A DNA stretch of 64,000 nucleotides, from assembly GCA_019054805.1 (NCBI GenBank), contig JAHQIY010000002.1, positions 2,480,001 to 2,544,000 on the forward strand. The letters run 5' to 3'. The notes below the pieces were generated by a model. The model saw only the letters and a list, made by a program, of their open reading frames with translations. It was not told where the DNA came from and made no database searches. This DNA is from Brachionus manjavacas. Its lineage: Eukaryota; Rotifera; Eurotatoria; Ploima; Brachionidae. Each line of letters opens with the position of its first letter. Position 1 is the stretch's first letter. A program made the translations under genes and the position numbers. This document shows positions 35,618 through 46,012 of this stretch, piece after piece.

Positions 35618-38600
35618 ATGAAACTTGATTTAGAAGAATCTAATACTATCACAAAAGTAGGAATTTTTAAACCCATGCGATTAAAAAAATTGACTTTTCA
35701 AAATAGATCGAAGATGTTCAACTAGAGGACAGATCAAATTCAAAAATAAAAACATCAGGCTCTCTCTTTTTGACAATATCTCATCTAGTCTTTATTGAGA
35801 CTAGTACCAAAAGAGAAATATGGGTATTTTTAAATTGAAATATTCATTTGTTTAGGTAAATTATTTAAAAAGATATATTATTCGCTAATTAACTCAATCG
35901 AAAAACTTCCACTGGGCATTAATGGGTCACCTATTCTAATCAGAACGAAGCATTTTCTAAATTGTTTGTTCATTATATCAAAAGAACGCGATTGTCAAAC
36001 ATTAATTCAAGTTCTTACCCAGTATTCTCGACCGAGTAATTAAAATTTTATTTTTTTTAAATAAAGAAAATTATTTTCTCTTTTTAGCTAAGTACCATGA
36101 GTTGTTGTGCTTTAGGGAGAATAACCATCTGAGAAAATTGCTCGATTCCACTCATAAAAACAATGAACAAATATACCATCTTGAGTCCGAGTATGCTAGA
36201 ATGGGTCTACCTAGTAACAAATGGACATTGACAAATATTAACTTGGATTATCAAATATGTAATACTTATGTAGGAAAAGAAATAAAGTTTACTAAAACAA
36301 ATTAAACTTTAATTTAAAAGCCGAATATTTTGTTTGTTCCAACTTTGGTAAATGATAATATTCTTCAATCAAGTGCAAATTTTCGAAGTCGTGGTCGTCT
36401 TCCAGTCTTATCTTATTTGCATCCGAATGGAGCTAGTTTGACAAGGTGCTCGCAGCCTTTATCTGGTTTCAATGGACGCTGTGTTGAAGATGAACAACTT
36501 TTGCAGCATATTCTAATGACTAACGAGAACTCAAAATTTATGTACGTTGTTGACACAAGACCTAAAGTATTTATAAATTGTTTTTCTTTTAAATTTTTTA
36601 ATTCAGAAATCATAAGAACTCAGACTTGTGCGAAAAAAGATATTTGAAAAAACTAAAAAAGTATTCGCAGCAACACAGCAGATTTTATTATTATCTTATT
36701 TATTTTCTTTTAAGTTCCAATAAAATAAGATTTACATTTTTAAATAATTATTTTCTAGTTTAGGCATTTGATTCAATTCTTAACAAAACTAAATTTAAAT
36801 GGGTTTACCTAATCAATATACTGAAAAATTGTTAAAACACCGTTAAAAATAAAAATCAACTAACAAATTATTCTTAAAATCATTTTTTTTGTTAAAAATA
36901 AAATTTTTACTACGAATTACACATTTTTGTTGTGTTTTTAAAATTTTGAAAAAAAATAAACGAAATATTTATACTATTCAAAAATAATTTTAAAAACTTA
37001 AATAAAAAATAAATTTTAAGTCTTTTTTTAATAGTTATAGAAATAGTCTTAGAATTATAAATTTCAAATTTTTAGAATTTTTTTTTGCGGAATTGAAAAA
37101 AGAATCCTAACCATCTTGCGGTTTAAATTATGATTAATATTAGATTAATATCTGACATTAAAATTAATCTTTTATAATTTTTTAAAATATTTATATATTT
37201 TTTTTTCAAAATATAAGCGATACATTTTAAAAATTTGCTAAAATATTGGTTTTCAGATTAACGAATGTGCCGAAAAAAAATATCTCATTTCGGGAACTTG
37301 GAATTTTGCAGAGAGATTTAATCAAATACCATTCAAAAGTTTTAAAAAAATGCTTTTTGATCTGATTTTTTTGATCCTAAACCTCAAGATGCCCTCATTT
37401 CAAATTAATTTTTTTAATTAAGAAATTTTCAGGCCCTAATTCAATAAAACTTAATGCATTCTATTCTAAAAAGGATAAAATAGACGTCTTTTTTCTAAGA
37501 GGAAAATATAATTTATGAAATTCTTCATTTTCAATAGGTTCTTTAGTTAGAATTCAAATGGGGTTGCTTCGAAAAAGAAATGAAAAAATTGAAATATTAA
37601 AATTATTTGAATTTTTAGATAAATGCAATGGCTAATAAAGCTCAAGGAAAAGGCTATGAAAATGAAGCGAACTACAAAAATATTCAGTTTCATTTTATTG
37701 GTATTGAAAATATTCATGTAATGAGGAATAGCTTGGAAAAATTGGTCAAATGCAAGAAGAAAAATATAAAAAAGAAAATAAATAAATTTTTTTTTAATCC
37801 AAAGGTGCTGACAGTTCAAATACTGCTTCATTTTTTAATGAATTGGAAAAAACCGAATGGCTAAAGCACATAAAAGCAATAATAGACACATCAGTATTTC
37901 TTGTAGAAGCTATTAATGACCAAAATGTGAGTGTTCTCGTGCACTGTAGTGATGGATGGGATAGGTTTTGTTTGGAATTTAAACTTTAATTTTTGATTAA
38001 ATTGTTAAAAAAAAAAGAACTGCTCAAACTTGCGCTCTAGCCAGCTTGTTGCTAGACCCCTATTACCGTTCAATACACGGATTTCAAGTTCTCATAGAAA
38101 AAGAGTGGCTAATGTTTGGTCATAAATTTTCGCACCGATGCGGACATATTTACGAAAATGACAAAGAAATTTCTCCGATTTTTAGCCAGTTTCTGGAATG
38201 TGTTTGGCAGCTGCAACAGCAGTTTCCTTGTGCATTTGAGTTTAATGAAACTTATCTGATCAAATTGCAGGAGCATGTCTACTCGTGCCAATTTGGTACA
38301 TTTATTGGCAATTGCCAAAAAGAACGTGTTGATTTAAAGATAAATGAATTAACTTATTCGTTATGGGATTATATACAGTATAAAATAAATGATTTTATTA
38401 ATCCATTGTACATTCCTAATTCATTATATTCAAATTCGGTCCTGAGACCCGATACAAGGATATTTAGTCTCAAGTACAATTTAAAATTAATGAGTTTAAA
38501 CATAATTTTAATTTTAAATATTATTTTTCAAAAAGATTTTGGAGATCATTGTACAACAGATTCGACTCGAACATAAATCCGAGCGAAAAGTTAATTGATA

Positions 38601-39088
38601 GCTTATCAATGCTGAGTTACAATACAAGTTCTTTGCAAGAATATTCAAAGCTGCTAGAAAAAGTAAATTTGATTGAAATGAAGATTTAAATTTTGTAAAT
38701 TTTATTCCAGAGATGCGCTCAACTGAGAAATTTGTTAGATTCGGTTAAAAATACTGATGACAATTACTTAGTTGATTTGGGCGAAAGCGATATTGGGAAG
38801 ATAAAAAATAATGACGATGACGAAAATAGTACAAAAACGAATATGAAAAAAATAACTTTAGATGAAATTTCTACTGATTTTAATTCAATTGATCTAAATT
38901 GGAAATCAACTAGGAAAAATTGTGTGTGCTTTGAACCCTTTGACTTTGCAAGTTCTAAATTAAATTGTTCCAGATGTGGTGATATACTCTGTGAAAGATG
39001 TGTTGAAAACGGAAAATATGTTTCAAGTACAGTTTCGACAAAGCTGATTTTTGTATGTAAAAATTGTACTGATCAATTTAGATTATAG
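35618..39088 (+). CDS. Myotubularin-related phosphoinositide 3-phosphatase (MTMR6/7/8 type)
   Basis: It removes the 3-phosphate from PI3P and PI(3,5)P2 on endosomal membranes. The exons are 35618-35656, 35707-35823, 35873-36035, 36088-36269, 36321-36566, 37619-37751, 37805-37964, 38018-38473, 38536-38662 and 38711-39088. The total is 2,001 nt (666 residues). The order is a PH-GRAM domain (about 1-105, with SGSLFLTISHLVFIE and SIEKLPLGINGSPI), then the phosphatase domain (SRGRLPVLSYLHP, RCSQPLSGFNGRC, GKGYENEANYKNIQF). The active site is HCSDGWDRT (Cys about 341, Arg six further), so the enzyme is predicted active. After it come QFLECVWQLQQQFP and a short coiled region. The protein ends in a FYVE-like zinc cluster (NCSRCGDILCERC and CKNC) whose first pair is irregular (CVC). 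The intron at 37752-37804 uses GC-AG. MTMR6, 7 and 8 cannot be separated here. Confidence 0.93.
37752..37804 (+). other. GC-AG intron in the MTMR gene
   Basis: This is a 53-base intron starting GCAAGA and ending CCAAAG. Only this choice keeps the reading frame between EKLVK and the downstream SFFNELEKTEWLKHIKA segment. The nearby GT (37745) would be in the wrong phase. Confidence 0.7.
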
Positions 39089-39764
39089 TCAATTTTGATA
39101 TTAATTTAAATTATTTATTATTCAATTCAATTGAAGCGCAATAGCCTCTCTTTAAAAGGATAATTGTATCCGATCATTAATAAAAAAAAAGAAAAATAGC
39201 ATAAAATTATATATAAATTTCATTAATTTTAATTATAAAAATAAAATAATATAAAAATTAATTTAATAGTAATTAAATAATATCAAAAAAAAATTTTAAA
39301 CTGAAAATATGTTTCAATATCAGAGAAAAGAACCCAGAATTATTTTTTAGTATCAGGTTTGACTTCAGGATTGGGTTTGTTACCCAGGCTTGATCCCGAA
39401 CCAACTCATTTTTTTCGGGTATCGGATCAGACTCGGTAGTTTTTAACCCAATTTTTTCAGGTAACCAACCCTAACCCGATGTTTTTTTTCCCATAAAATT
39501 GATCAAATAAGTAAAAGGTTTGAATTAAAAATTTTATTTTTTGAATTGAAAAAATCCTAAGGAAAAGATAAATTCATTTAATTATATTGATGAAATCGAA
39601 TACAAATATTTGAATTAAAATTTGAAAAATATAAATAATCAAAAAGATAATTGAAAAATATAAAAATTAAAAATAAATATGAATATTTTGACAGTCCTGT
39701 ACACTATACTAGGCACAAAAAAATAATTCATTTTGATTAAATTTCATATTCAATCATTAAAAAA
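39089..39764. other. Spacer with a CCCTAACCC-rich repeat remnant
   Basis: The part at 39355-39485 is GC-richer, with repeated GGTTTG, TTGATCCCGAACC, GGGTATCGGATC and CCAACCCTAACCC words, partly inverted. It looks like the end of a decayed repeat. The remainder is the MTMR 3' UTR and AT-rich spacer. Confidence 0.4.
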
Positions 39765-41172
39765 CTGGATCTAGTCGGTTAGGTGAACCAAAGTTCAATT
39801 ATTATCCGTAAAATTCTTGTTCTCAGGTTTTGTGAACTATTGGTTCACCCAATTTTTAGATTATGCGAACAAATTGAATAAAGCTACAAATTAAATAGAA
39901 TACCTTATTCTCGAAATTGATATAAAAATTAGTTAATAGTTTTTTAGGTTTTTTTTGGGAGGAGCTTTAGAAATAGCATTTGCTATGATCTGATTGACTT
40001 GGTATTACTCTTTCAAAAATCCCAAATACTTAAATACGCTCTCTTCTTAAATCTTTCTCTTCAGCATAAATAATAAAATTAAAATAAATTGTTCACCCTT
40101 TAAGAGTTTGAATTTGGGGAACATAGATTCATCTATTTCGCAAAATTTTCCTACTCCGCCCAACTTTAAATTTTCTTTGTAATTATCTTTTCTATCTTAT
40201 TTTTTATCATTACATTAGCTTTTTTAAATTAGATGAACTAATAGTTTAAGTTTCAAAACCTGAGAACAAGAATCGTTTCAGTTGCAGGTGAACCATAGTT
40301 TACCTCACTGATTAAAACCCGAAAAACTTTGTTTTCCTCTTATAAAATTTTGACTTTAGTGAAAATTTATTTTCGTTTGGTGTTTTTTAATAAATACTCA
40401 ATTGATAAAAAATGGAAAGCAGAGCGTAGATAGTTTTTTAAACTTCAAATATTATCTTTAAGATCATCATATCACAAACTTAAAGTCAAAATTCATAAAA
40501 AAAACACCAAGTTTTTCATGCTTGCAATATTGGCTATGTAACGTTTCATAGCAAGCTATTTTTCATTGCAAGACAAAATTCATCGCATCTCTAATTTTTT
40601 CATTGCATATAATTTATTCATAGCAGATAATTTTTTGATTGCAAATAATTTTTAATGGTGGATTATTTTTTATTGTATCAAAATTTCATTTACAAATTAA
40701 TCAAAGTAAGAGCTGGAGAAATGTTTAATAGACCGGCTGAACAAGTAAAAAAGTAAAAAAAGATTCACGTTTGCTAAGTTTGTGTAAATTGTATAATAAA
40801 GAAGAATTTTGTCAATATATTGAAGATTTAATTTTGAATTTTGAAGATTATACATTAAATTTAATTTAATTATTTTATTTTTTATTCAATTAACAATAAA
40901 ACATTTACTTTTTTTAAATTAACTTTATTTGCAATCAATTAATCCAGGTAAATTTTGTTTATTTATTTTTTATTTTAACTTTGCTATGAAATTTATCTTG
41001 CGATGAAACATGTTGCTATGATTTGTCTTGCAATGAAACGTTCTAATGTCGCAATATTAACTTAAATTTTTTTTTTATTTGAAACTGAAAAAGAAATTTG
41101 AAACATCGCACTTTTTCAATGTTATTTTAACATTGGATACGTTTTGAAATTCAAACACAAAAAATTAAACCA
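39765..41172 (+). repeat. Foldback repeat family, copy B
   Basis: This is collinear with copy C (54572-55804) over the AACAAATTGAATAAAGC block, the ATCTATTTCGCAAAATTT block, the CCTGAGAACAAGAAT/AGGTGAAC block and the AGAGCGTAGATAG block, through to the right terminus at about 41172 (ACATCGCACTTTTTC ... TTAAACCA). The left terminal arm is missing. Internally, 39775-39850 is the reverse complement of 40245-40320, so the element can fold on itself. It is split by a younger insertion at 40532-41050. It has no coding capacity. Confidence 0.8.
40524..41058. mobile_element. MITE-like insertion with 8-bp target site duplication
   Basis: The insert is 40532-41050 (519 bases), flanked by perfect 8-bp repeats GCAATATT at 40524-40531 and 41051-41058. 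Copy C of the host repeat has only one GCAATATT at this place, giving the pre-insertion sequence. The termini are inverted: AACGTTTCATAGCAAG near the left end pairs with CTTGCAATGAAACGTT near the right end. Further subterminal ATTGCAAGACAAA-type arms also pair. There is no ORF, so it is non-autonomous. An 8-bp duplication is typical of the hAT superfamily; the assignment is inference. Confidence 0.85.
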
Positions 41173-41335
41173 GACATTAATTGGATTTTAATTTTGAATT
41201 TTGTTTATTTGAACAATAATTTCAAGTATATATTTAAAATTTGTAAAATAAGAGTAGTTTTTTCTTCATAATTAATCAACTCTCAAAGGCTTCTAAAAAA
41301 ATATTTTAAATATATAACAATAAAAAATTGTTTTT

Positions 41336-44300
41336 TTAATTGTTCGGTATCGGTATTAAATGAGCTTCTGTGTTAATAAGCCAACGTTTTAGATCAAAAT
41401 GTTCGCTTTTTTCATCCTCAAATAATAAATATAAATATTTCAAAGTTTCAGCTAGGAAAAAACTTTCCATTTTATCTCTAAAATTAACTCTTTCTGGACT
41501 AGTAACATCATTTATACTCGAATAACCACCATTTTCTACCTTGGTATATTTTTCGAATGCTTCAAAAATTCTCCATCCATATTCCTCGTACTTTTTGTCC
41601 TTTGTTATCTTTTTCATATAATATAATGATTCGACAGTTTCAGGTCGTAGCAAATTGTGACGATCGTTGTCCTTAACAAAAAAATCTTTGGTCGAATCTT
41701 CATGAGTGTTAAAATAAACAATTTCGGGACTCAGACCGGTCGGGAATTGAGCGTACATTTGATAGCAAGTCTCTGCCAATTCTTGGGCCATATTCATCAA
41801 ATCTTTCAGATCATCTTCGGGAAAATCTGGTATTTTCCTCAAATAAGAATAGCCTAAAGCCAAATTACCGGGTAAAAAGCAGACTAAATGATCCATTTTT
41901 GGACTAAATGTGTCAGACAACAATTCGCCAACAAACATGTAGCCACTGGGTTTCGTTTTTTTTACTAGTTTTTGCTTTATTCCGCGGACAGATTCCATCC
42001 AGTCTTGAATTAAATAAAAGTTTTCATCATTCTTGTCATATTTGGCTCCTTTTTGAATCCACTGTTTTAATAAATATTCATAATAGGAATCTCCCCTAGC
42101 CCCTAATGTTACCGTTCGTCCTCTGAATTGTCCTTGGTTCGTGTCTATAAAAATGGGTGCTAGACCATCAGGTTTGTTTAACCTATGCAGTGTTTGGCTT
42201 ATTTTATTAATCGCTGCCTCAAATCGTTTATCTCCTGTTAAATATGTCAAATCATTGAATTCGATTGATAAAGTTGATACTTCAGATAGACTGCTGTCCG
42301 AAGTCCAACTTGGTGATTTGGCTTTTCGCCTCATTAAATTCAGATCAGAGTAAGGAATAGATGATTTTGTGTCAAAGGCAGCTAGGCTTCTATTTCCGAA
42401 CTCATATGCTTTTTCTAAAAATACTTTTTCTGCAGATAAATGATAGGCACCTAGGAGACCACCTAAAATTCTAATTGTTAACTCGAACAGATTATTGTAT
42501 CTATCCACGTCGAAATTAAGCTTTTTTTCAACCCAATCTCTAGCCTCTATAAATTGGTCCTGTAAATTCATTATATAAATAGTGTCTAATGAATCGACAA
42601 TTGTTAAACCAAGATTGAACCATGAGCTAAATTTCTTTGAAATCGGCTTTAATTCGTCTTCGCCCCACGCATGTTCTTTGTAGCTGTTCCATGCATGCAA
42701 AAACGATTCAACTACTTTTTTTTGTCGTTCATTAGTTGGTCCTTGAATAATCGAATTTGAGAAATAAATTAATGGAGTTTAATAAAAAACTGTGAAATTT
42801 GCGGAAATTTGATTTTTTTAAATAGAAACTTTTTTAAAAAATGATACACAGATGATTACACGTCTGTCTACAAAAGCACCTTTTGAAGACTTTATTAGTG
42901 GAACGAGAGGAGGTTAATTTTCATTAAAACGAGCAAAATTTCTCATAATCAAAAAATTACAAAGAAAAAATAGCTTGTTCAAACTAAACGTAAATGATCA
43001 TATTAGCCCATTTAATACAGGTTTCCTTAAAGACTTATTAAGTTCCTTATTGCTTAGAATACTCATTAATGAAACCCCTTAAAGAAATAAAAATAAATTA
43101 AAAAAATAAAAGTCAATTCTAAATTTTATTTTTTTTCATAGCATTGTGAATCTTTATACAAACCTTCCAAAAATTACAAAAATTAAATTTCATTAATTTG
43201 AAATCGACAAAATTGTGATTTCAAATTGTGATAGCTTTTTAAACTTTGATCATGAAACAACATGAAATGTGTTTCACTAAATTAAACAAAAAAAATATTA
43301 ATTTTCTTTAACAGGGAAATATTAATGATCAAATAAAATATAGATATTTTGAAGTTTATTTATTTTTTGCCTATTCTGATTAGCTTTTTTTTTGCCACTT
43401 GTCTAAATCCTGTCATCGCTATTTTGATAATTTTGAATTAGATGGTTTTTTAAAAAATTTTCTTTAAACTGGATTATTAAATAAAACACAATTTGTTTCA
43501 CCTTTTAAAATTTACAGAAAAATACGTAGTACAAAATTTCAATTTTTATTATGAAGTTAAGTTTTGTATTGGAATTTTTGTATGAAAATTCACAATGCCT
43601 CTTTTCATTTCCTGTTGATCGAAATTTCATGTGGTCGCGATCATGATCGCATGGAATGGTAAAAATTAAGTTTCATGAGAAAAATTAATTTTGAATTAAA
43701 ACTAACTTGATTTTTTATGTCAAAATCATGACTATGACTAAAAAAATACCAATTCTGACTCAAATTTTAGTGACATAAAAACAATTTCTGCTAAAATTTT
43801 AAAATTTTTGAAAATGAATTCCAGAATTACGACCAAAATCTTTAAATTAAATATGACCTTTAAAATATTAAAAACTAACACTTAAAATGAATAAATAGTC
43901 TTGAACTGAAACTTAGTGATCATAAAAAAAATTGGATCAAAAAAATCAGGCCCTAAAATTTGGCCAATTAGTTAAAAATATTTTGAAAAAAGGGATCTTA
44001 ACTATAGAAGATAGTCTGTATCTAAATTGTTATTTAAAACATTTTTTTTCAAATTTGGGTAAAAATTTTATTAATTTATCAAATAAAAAATTCCTCTGCT
44101 AAAATATTAATTAGGAAAGAACTTGAATATTAACCATTCTTACAATAAAATAAATTCAATAAAATGATTTAATAAATTGTTTTTCAACAAAATCTAAACT
44201 TTGAAAATTAAGATTTCAAAAACTATTTTAAATAAAAGACAATTTAATTTATACAACACACTTAGCTACATAGACTTTAAAAGGAAATGCCTGCGAATTA

Positions 44301-44854
44301 TTATATATTTTAAACCTAGAATAATTAGACAAATAAACAAAAGAAAGAAATAAATATGGTTCATTTGTTTTATATTTGACAAAAATGTACCAAGTTAAAG
44401 TTTAAATTAAAATTACTTACCATTCATTGGAACCTTAAAAACTGAATATGGAGGTCGATTATCTTTTACAGCCGCAAACTAGAATAATTTTAAAAATTTT
44501 ATATGTTTTTGCTGTTTTAAATACAAATACTCTGTCTGGAATTGTTTGTAAATTTTTATCTTTTGCCAACGGTTGATGTTCATGATTTGATGGAATATTT
44601 TTAAGCTGTTTATGGTGAAATTCAATATGTGACAAGACATATAAAACGGATAAAAATAATGCAATTAAAAGTAGAGTTTTTTGAAAGCGATGTAATCGGT
44701 TCCAGTACTTTAGGTAATTTTTTTGTTTATATAATAATAAAAAATTTTAAATAAAAATTTATACTCTATAAAAAGATTGTCTCGATTGTTTAATTTCAAT
44801 AGTACCGAGATTAAGCGAATAATATTGACTACTTATTGTGTTTATACTTGACAT
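41336..44854 (-). CDS. MAN1B1: ER mannosyl-oligosaccharide alpha-1,2-mannosidase
   Basis: This is a GH47 enzyme that trims one mannose from Man9GlcNAc2 in the ER/Golgi and helps mark misfolded glycoproteins for degradation. The exons are 44854-44765, 44707-44531, 44478-44421 and 42741-41336. The total is 1,731 nt (576 residues). It is a type II membrane protein: a short cytosolic N-terminus, then the anchor LLLIALFLSVLYVLS (about 40-55), a stem, and the catalytic domain from about residue 120. Conserved GH47 stretches include AWGEDELKP, LGLTIVDSLDT, LTIRILGGLLGAYHLS, MDHLVCFLPG, LRPETVESLYY, RDKMESFFLAETLKYLYLLF and the Ca2+-binding end FNTEAHLIPIP. It is shorter than the human protein (699) because the stem is short. 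The second donor could also lie six bases further on. The 1.7-kb third intron holds dispersed repeat D. Confidence 0.94.
43130..43660 (+). repeat. Dispersed repeat D, copy 1
   Basis: This lies in intron 3 of the mannosidase gene. It is collinear with 56690-57100 plus 57545-57660, sharing GCATTGTGAA, ACAAAAATTAAATTTCATTAATTT, CCTGTCATCG and TTGGAATTTTTGTATGAAAATTC. No ORF was found. This copy lacks the LINE insertion seen in copy 2. Confidence 0.7.
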
Positions 44855-45084
44855 GTTCAAAACTATAGCCACTTTTTCATTGACATATTAAAATTAAAAT
44901 ATCTAGAACTTAGAATCATAGGTTATTTTTAATAGATAAAAAACAATGAAGACATGCATTTAATTGCATGATGAAAAATAAATTAAAGCTTATAAAATAT
45001 TAAATTTGATAAATGTCAGGAAATCGATTTATTCTTTTAATCAGTCGGATTTTAATTTTATATACAATTTAATTTTTAATGAAC

Positions 45085-46012
45085 TTATCCAAGTTTAGAT
45101 GCAGCACAGCCCGAACCTGATCCTCTGGTCAGCATCAAATTTGTGTCCAGATCGTCATCATCTTTTTCGTTTTCATCATCAGTAGAATCATCGCTTAAAC
45201 TCGAAGAGTTCGAGTCATAATCCCCGATTCCAGGTAAAATGCCCATTACAATCTGATTTTGGTTATTTTTTTTTGTTTTCAATTTTTTGTTATTTTTTTC
45301 ATCTTCTTGGTCATCTGATCCTTCTGAATCTGATTTGGTAATCTTATTAAAAGACATTTCTGTGCTTGAGATTAAAGTCGATGTTGACGTAGGATTTGAG
45401 ATCCCTGTACTCTTTCGTTTGACAACAATATTTGACAACAATTCAGCTTGTTTATTCTCTTTTTTATGAGTTGGCAATGTCAGGATTATCTTTGGTACAT
45501 CTGAACCTAAGCTCGATAGAGCACCTAATTTGGCTTTGTGATTACAAGTTAAGGAAAAAATGAGAAAATTTTAAAATTCTAAAATTCAATTTAAAAGGAT
45601 ATTTTGACTTCTTCGATCTCTTTTTTTTCTTCTTGACGAGCTTTTCTTTCGCGCTCTGACTTAATTCTGTCTATTTCACTCAAAAATTGGGCCTCATCAG
45701 AATCAAGTCCTTTAATCTGATTTTCTAAAACAAACATAAAAATTGTCCGATAGAATAACTTAATAAATACTTAGAGCAAATTGTTCTTCAAATTCTTTCT
45801 GTTTTAAATCAGTTTGTTCCTTTAACTTTTCGAAAAGAGTTCGATTGTCAAAAGCTTCTGCAGGAGCCTCTGTATAAAAGTTATTTAAAGCTTGATATTT
45901 AATAAATAAGCCCAATCGAACCTTTTGGATCTTCTGGCCTCCTAACTCGCTCCCATTCAGCTTGACGTCGCCTTCTTTCTTCATCAAGCTTTCCTTCGTT
46001 CACAAAATTCAT
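45085..46012 (-). CDS. PSME3IP1: PSME3-interacting protein (FAM192A/PIP30)
   Basis: A mostly disordered nuclear protein of this family binds the PA28-gamma (PSME3) proteasome activator. Exon 1 is 46012-45922 ([20 protein letters not shown], the family's signature start), exon 2 is 45869-45771 ([20 protein letters not shown]...EEQFAL), and exon 3 starts at 45724 ([20 protein letters not shown]) and ends between about 45635 and 45600. The terminal exon starts near 45535 ([10 protein letters not shown]) and ends at 45085. The family box GILPGIGDY followed by a Ser/Asp-rich acidic stretch is present near the C-terminus, as in the human protein. The last intron is not resolved. The obvious GT near 45611 is out of phase with the AG before the AKLG block, while an earlier GTCAAG donor near 45630 would fit. 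The protein would be about 240 residues. Confidence 0.87.

Noticed and set aside
39360-39480. CCCTAACCC words considered as telomeric repeat
   Set aside because: Single, non-tandem occurrences inside a longer mixed repeat; not a telomere-like array.
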